This document shows, piece by piece, positions 59,501 through 64,000 of a DNA stretch of 64,000 bases (positions are counted from its first letter, which is position 1; every line of letters starts with the position of its first letter). The stretch is from Mactra quadrangularis (lineage: Eukaryota; Mollusca; Bivalvia; Venerida; Mactridae): contig CM046301.1 of assembly GCA_025267735.1 (NCBI GenBank), positions 55,943,872 through 56,007,871 on the forward strand, given 5' to 3'. The notes beneath the pieces are model-generated. The model had not been told where the DNA came from, ran no database searches, and was given only the letters and a program-made list of their open reading frames with translations. The translations under genes were made by a program, and so were the position numbers.

Positions 59501-62500
59501 CTGATATCTATAATAAAAGTACTGATAATATAGATGGCATTAAAGACAGACGCATGTCAGATTCGATTAATAAAGTCTTAGTATTATGTGGTCGCATATG
59601 ATGCTGGTTTCGGTGAAATTTTGAATGGTTTTACTGATGATGAAAATCTGGCAGTTGGCTAGAAAAGGAGAGCAAACTGAGCGCTACATGGAGAAATTTA
59701 AGCATGTGTGCAGTGTGATATAATCAAACATGTTAAGTATTAAATGATCGATAAGTTTATGTTTGTTTCGATAAGTGCGACCGGCTGGCACTCAAAATGG
59801 ATGGCATTAACTCTCATGACTGCCAGACATGGAAAAGAAGACTTCGCACCGGAAGAGACAGACAGGATTCGCCCTTGCCAAAGGAATAATGAACGGCCTG
59901 TTTAAACTTAACTGGATGATGATGATAAAAAGAATGCTCCATCAATATGGAAATTAACAATAAAAACTTCATTCAAGTGTGAAAATTAATTGAGTATATT
60001 TAGAAAATTACATTACATTCTGTTACAGTTCAAAGTTAAGTAGCAAGGAGATGTTTTTGTTATTTTTCTTTTAAGCTTGTCGAAGTATTTTCGTTGAACA
60101 AAATGGTTGCCTTAAACACAAGACCTGAATGCGTATTATGTTTAATTCAAAAGGTTATTTTAGAGTCATCATATGGAAAAACACAAATTTACACTTTCTG
60201 ATAAGTTGTCGTTTAACATGGTCCTAGATTCTGTTTCAGCCTATGACCAGTTCAAACTTCACAATTGTCTGAATTAACTTATCAGTCTTGCCAATTACAC
60301 TATCATGATCAATATTTTTATAACATCATCCTTGGAGTGTTTCCTTGGCTAATGTTATACGCATTTTTATTGGTTCACAATGAATTAGATCTGCACATGC
60401 GCATGATACGGTGCGAGAGAATTGACTGAGAACATTGATGGCCTCCGAGAATTGTTTTACATCTGATAAGGTCAAAACATGTTCATTGATTGAATCAAAT
60501 AAAAAACATTGAATTGTTTTACCAGTTTGTTCAAGCATCCATAGAAAAATGTATCCATTCCTCCAACATCCGATTGGGACGTGTAGCACACCTAAAAGTT
60601 TAAAAAGAACAAATTAATTACATATATTCCGAAGAGAATAACTCTTTTTGTAACATACATTTTATTAAACGCTGCATGCATTTTAGTATCTTCAAATATA
60701 TGTCTTTGAAATGACTATTGATAGTGGTAAAATAGTAAAATATATACAGAATGAAATAAAAAAATGTTGTACGTTCATTTTTCTTGTCAAAATACACGAT
60801 GTTCTTAAACTTAGTTTGTTTCGTTATTTCCCTCTAGATCTGCATTTGGAGAAATTTCACAATTATTTTGACAAATGATATCAAATGAGAGAGTGTTTTT
60901 GTGTGTAAAATAACAAGATGATTCATAGGGTTTGGTTGTTCATACCACGTGATGTTACGCTACCCATGTTTTTGATATAATACTTTCCAATTCTCATCAC
61001 GCATGCGAGAACTGACAACCGAGAAATGTGTGAGCCTAACTTTAATAATCGGCCAGCACGTTATAAAAAATCAAAATAATTTAACAATACAACATAAACG
61101 AATAAAGACTAATACCCACGTATTGGTGGAATGACTATAGATAATAAGGTTCACGGATCCTAACTTTAAGTTGCAAAATGTTCTCAAACTTTCGAACACA
61201 CTTTAACATCACGAGACCTGCCAGAAAAAATGGACTATAAATGAAATAATTGGACTTTTACCATTCTTAGGTATGTACCAATGGTGACATTAACATTATT
61301 GTCTTCTTAGCGATTATCAAGTGTCAACCGCAAATCAACGAATCAATGACATATGGTTGTTAATGAATTATCATAACAAAGGTAAACACCGAATCTAAAA
61401 GCGGAATGCTGTCTTTTGGGTCTATATCAGGATAATAATGTGACAAACTCCTGACATCATTCCATACTGAGGAAAAGTCTGAACACATTGGAAATACAGC
61501 GGAACTCTCTCAAATCAATTTGAACAAGATATATTTGCGTAATACTAATATGCTATGCCGAGATAGAGAATTATAATCAAAGTACTGAAATACAGATAGA
61601 CTTTCGTGCACATTGAAACCTAACAAATCCATACTAATGATTACTCCTTACACATTAGATTCAAGTAGGAATCGAACAGGGCAAAACAATGCGGGCGAAG
61701 TGTTTATTTAAACTTTGTATTACTGGCAAATAATATAAAGATTTTATTTTCCTCTTCTTGTCATACAAAATCTTGAAGTACAGGTTTTCTCTGTACACTT
61801 TGCATACAACTTCTGTAGGTTCATCAGTGATGTTAAATATGATAATAATATGGTACAATACTGTAAAACAATCTAAACTAAGCGCAGTATCATTACATTA
61901 ACAGGACGAGTCAGATGACGGAACTACTTTTATCGTCTGGAAGTTGACTGCGTTATAAATCAGAGACACATGTATCACTCCACAGGTTAAACTGGTCAGG
62001 CATTTTCGACGATAGTTTTCAATTTGTGGTATAACTTAAGCCTTCCGACGAAATCGCCGAAAGTCTAAAAAATGGTCACTTTGCGAAACAGCTGTATTAT
62101 ACATGTAGTTATTACCACAGGATTATGTCATGTATTAAATCGTTCGAGTTGTTTTTAGACTGTTTTTGATACTTCTGATAAAATCATATTGATGGTCTGC
62201 GTTTTGAAAATGTGAACCTTGGTAGATTTAGGAAATATATTCAACCTAATCAAATGTGTGGTTAAAAGGCCACGAGGATATTAGTATTCTTTTGTATCTC
62301 AATTATGAATGTACGTTAAGGGGTCTACTTATCTAGATTTTATCCGTTGTATACATGTACAAGTACGGTCATTCGGAACTTTTCGGTCATTCACTAGGAA
62401 TATCTTCGGGCATATTCTGACGCCATTTTGGAACTACCTTTGCATCGCATGCACACACAATATATTTTAACCGGTGTTGAAGAATACATAACCACTATCT

Positions 62501-62955
62501 TTTAGGTGCAGATAAATGTCTCGTTTTAGTCAATAAATTTAGATGCACGAATCAATGATATCCACTAAACAATATTATAGTCACATATAGCATGAGAAAT
62601 GTATTTACAATGTACAAAGCCTTATGTGTTTACAAGAACTATTTTGCCTAACCGGTACGTACTTCGCCTTTGCTTCGCCTCGCGGATGTAGTAAAAACCA
62701 AGTATTATTGGTGGACACTCCCCCACGAACCCTTCCGAGATTCTTCATTCAGTGAATGTTCGAGGTATTCCGAATGTATGTACAGTATGTTTGAAAATCA
62801 AAGGAAGGTCACATGACATATCCCTGTGAATATGACTAGTTTTACCTCATTATGTTGGCACGTATCTAATGTGACACAATCAGACGGATTCTTTACTTCG
62901 GACTGTTCAGAAGTGCGGTGATCACATGAGTAACACTGAGTACTATTTAAAGTAT
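50401..62955 (-). CDS. Ly6-2: Ly6/uPAR protein, paralogue of Ly6-1 (second domain only in window)
   Basis: Three exons correspond one to one with E6-E8 of Ly6-1: 62846-62955 (110 nt), 60523-60591 (69 nt) and 50401-50587 (187 nt), with identical phases (1-0, 0-0, 0-1). Signature residues: TQCYSC at the domain start, VCYTSQS and FFYGC in the middle exon, WKTC in the last, and LCHSCCNYGGCNYGTCNEQN at the end. The CC(x4)CN ending of the fold is intact and there are no stops. The last exon is four codons shorter than in Ly6-1. It ends at a conserved GTATGT donor, so another 3' exon is expected. The intron before the last exon is 9935 bp, against 515 bp in Ly6-1, and contains the foldback element. 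Exons for the signal peptide and first domain lie beyond 64000. Confidence 0.85.
50640..51010 (+). repeat. Dispersed repeat, copy 2 (paired with 42045-42335)
   Basis: Same repeat as 42045-42335 with an extra internal stretch around 50920-50990. It lies just upstream of the last Ly6-2 exon. Confidence 0.75.
51152..51309. repeat. Inverted repeat with arms of about 60 bp
   Basis: ATATTTGTCAACTTTGG, GTAAGATCGATT and GAGTGAGCTCAGAAAA on the left are mirrored by TTTTCTGAGTGCACGAGTT, AGATCTTATA and CAAAGTTGACGAATATTC on the right. MITE-like. Confidence 0.7.
52536..52886. promoter_or_regulatory. Cluster of four TGACGTCA (CRE-type) sites
   Basis: Exact TGACGTCA octamers at 52536-52543, 52558-52565, 52584-52591 and 52879-52886. 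This is the consensus palindrome bound by CREB/ATF bZIP factors. Four in 350 bp is far above chance. The site is intronic in Ly6-2, just left of the foldback element. It could be an enhancer or simply part of an unrecognised repeat. Confidence 0.4.
52982..53041. repeat. 84-bp tandem repeat, left part, interrupted by the foldback element
   Basis: AAAATGCGTATAAACTTGTTCGATCGAATTC...GGTAAACTTTTA continues in phase at 58143 after the 5.1-kb insertion. Without the insertion the array would be about 290 bp with a period of 84-85 bp. Confidence 0.8.
56485..56575. repeat. (AT)n microsatellite in the foldback core
   Basis: About 90 bp of nearly pure AT with one AC interruption, lying between the two inverted arms. 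The frames read through it on both strands are meaningless. Confidence 0.95.
56825..57049 (+). pseudogene. Small broken frame in the foldback core, unrecognised
   Basis: From ATG at 56825 (or 56837) the frame runs to TAA at 57047-57049 with a single in-frame TAA at 56894-56896. The text is protein-like on both sides (LPRIKPALVTEFAFALV before, LPARFGLQNRQNYDDMKRQ and PSPTIEEIFGRS after), unlike the repeat arms. It may be a relic of the element's own protein or a captured host fragment, or it may be chance. Confidence 0.3.
58143..58370. repeat. 84-bp tandem repeat, right part
   Basis: ATTGGTCGTACAAAATTCGT, CATAGTAAATGTCAATAAA and GGTAAACT recur at 84-85 bp spacing (GGTAAAC at 58224 and 58309). 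This is the continuation of the array at 52982-53041. The minus frame 58149-58379 is a product of this repeat. Confidence 0.85.
58545..58845 (-). repeat. Dispersed poly-G repeat, second copy
   Basis: The reverse complement matches 30228-30505: CAGGGGCGGTTCCAGGATTT, a G run, CAGAATAATGCAACATATTA and GTTAAGCACCGAGAAAA. A terminal hairpin CATAGGCTTATCTAG(C/T)GGGG flanks a run of 14-15 G at about 58558-58573. Confidence 0.7.
59190..59487 (-). mobile_element. tRNA-headed SINE, family 1
   Basis: Full-length on the minus strand: tail GTTGGGTTTAACGCCGTAGC, body CAGTCACTTACAAAAG-type, head with GGTTCGATTCCCGGGCGAGG and CAGTTGGTAGCACGC. It lies in the long intron of Ly6-2, sense to the gene. Confidence 0.88.
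59488..60522. other. Ly6-2 intron, no gene seen
   Basis: AT-rich sequence. A short stretch at 59780-59890 looks faintly protein-like but has no recognisable domain. Confidence 0.4.
60592..62370. other. Ly6-2 intron, mostly unremarkable
   Basis: No gene seen. About 62150-62340 is a diverged relative of the right arm of the element at 30690-31922. Confidence 0.45.
62371..62780 (+). repeat. Dispersed MITE-like repeat, copy 2 (paired with 49127-49530)
   Basis: Matches 49127-49530, with CATTCGGAAC at the left and GTTCGAGGTATTCCGAATG at the right giving better inverted ends here. It lies directly downstream of the 62846-62955 exon in transcript order. Confidence 0.65.
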
Positions 62956-64000
62956 CTGGAAATCCAAGTAAAGTAAAGGTTTTTCAAATTATATGTAACG
63001 TTACGTTGTGTTAAGCATGGGAGGTTTTAAAATCCCGAAAACCGAGTTAAAGTGCGTACAAAAGAACAAAACATGTTTTGGTAAACATTAAAAATGAGAC
63101 AATCCATTTCAGGGGTAGGCAGTAATGAAAATAAAATTTGTGTAATTCATTTTAACAAAATTAGCATGGTTGATAAACCACCACCACTTGGTAATTCATG
63201 CTTGTTATGGTAGAACGCTTTCCATTACATCAACTACTAAGACACCGTAAACATATCACAATTGTTTATTTTAAAGTCATCCTGGGCATCCCTCGTCGTC
63301 GATTAGTTCATTGTTTTGTTATTATAAACAGTGTTTTGTTTTTTTGTTCGAACTATACTGTCTTCAGATTTCGACTTAAATTCGCATATAAATTATTACT
63401 TAAGGACAGTTGAACAACTAGTTTACAGACTTCACATACATTTTGGGTGAAGGAAAAACGGAAAAGATATATTATGACAAACACAAAAAATGACATCAGA
63501 TTTAATCAAGTATTAGTGGAATATATCAGTATATATTCAGCCAATTCTATATTAATATTTCTTCTTCTAGTAAGGCTTACGTCACGTGACATCATGCTGT
63601 AAAAGAATAGAAAGAATCACCTAGCCTCGAAATCTTTGATCAACAATAACAAGTCAGTCTAACAATGGCTAAGGCCAACGCTTATTATATTGTGAAGTCA
63701 GCGTTTTTCGCGGAGCCATAGAAAGCGGTTTCAATCACTACACTTTGAGTACCTTGCATTCGGAACTACCACGGCGATCTTCTACGCAGATAGACCTTGC
63801 GCATCATACGGTGAGAAAGTAGATCTAACATGGATTCCGAATCTAGAATTTAATGGAATTAGGTTTTTGTGGTATAATATAGAAATACGACGTGTGAGAC
63901 ATTGTTCTTATTAAATGTTTTGATAAAGCGAGTAATACTAGGCCTATTAAGTGTTGTTCATGAAAATGACAAGTGGCCGTTTTTCAATGTATATGTAGTC
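62956..64000. other. Ly6-2 intron upstream of the second-domain exon, no exon seen
   Basis: In Ly6-1 the preceding exon lies 6.4 kb upstream, so its absence here is expected. The frame 63198-63413 has no support. Confidence 0.5.

Noticed and set aside
59780..59890. Short protein-like stretch
   Set aside because: Looks like part of an old transposon protein, but too short and without a recognisable motif.

Overview
This window is eukaryotic, AT-rich and intron-rich. The setting suggests a mollusc, probably a bivalve: many tRNA-headed SINEs whose 3' tails read like ACGGCGTTAAACCCAA, a CR1/L2-like LINE, and many short foldback and hairpin elements. The species assignment is inference. There is no prokaryotic gene organisation, rRNA or convincing stand-alone tRNA. 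Most short open frames are noise or repeat artefacts.

The host genes belong to two interleaved families, found by joining short exons with matching splice sites and phases. (1) A small secreted protein family on the + strand ('SSP', no family recognised): copy A at the left edge (exons 376-432 and 1585-1704, first exon outside the window), complete copy B (39189-42591, three phase-0 exons, 103 aa with a signal peptide), and broken copy C (44239-45793). (2) A two-domain Ly6/uPAR (three-finger fold) protein on the - strand: Ly6-1 (eight exons, 32410 down to 14822) and the 3' part of paralogue Ly6-2 (three exons, 62955 down to 50401, earlier exons beyond the window). Region 1-3400 is duplicated at 44531-47230. 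The order A(+), Ly6-1(-), B(+), C(+), Ly6-2(-) suggests that a whole [SSP ... Ly6 ... SSP] block was duplicated.

Layout: 1-3.4 kb, SSP-A and SINEs. 4.2-9.9 kb, a 4.86-kb TTAA-flanked transposon inserted in a hairpin element. 10.5-14.5 kb, tandem and inverted repeats rich in AAGATGGCGG. 14.8-32.4 kb, Ly6-1, whose introns hold a minisatellite, a decayed LINE, a second hairpin composite, SINEs and a 1.2-kb inverted-repeat element. 32.4-39.2 kb, SINE debris between the divergent Ly6-1 and SSP-B. 39.2-45.8 kb, SSP-B and SSP-C. 45.9 kb, a perfect 72-bp palindrome with a 9-bp target duplication. 49-63 kb, Ly6-2, whose 9.9-kb last intron carries a 5.1-kb foldback transposon (53042-58142). That transposon has long inverted arms built of 97-bp tandem repeats and a clean 9-bp target duplication.

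Main results: the reconstructed Ly6 gene and its paralogue, the unrecognised SSP family co-duplicated with it, the foldback element, and the perfect palindromic insertion that is absent from the paralogous segment.
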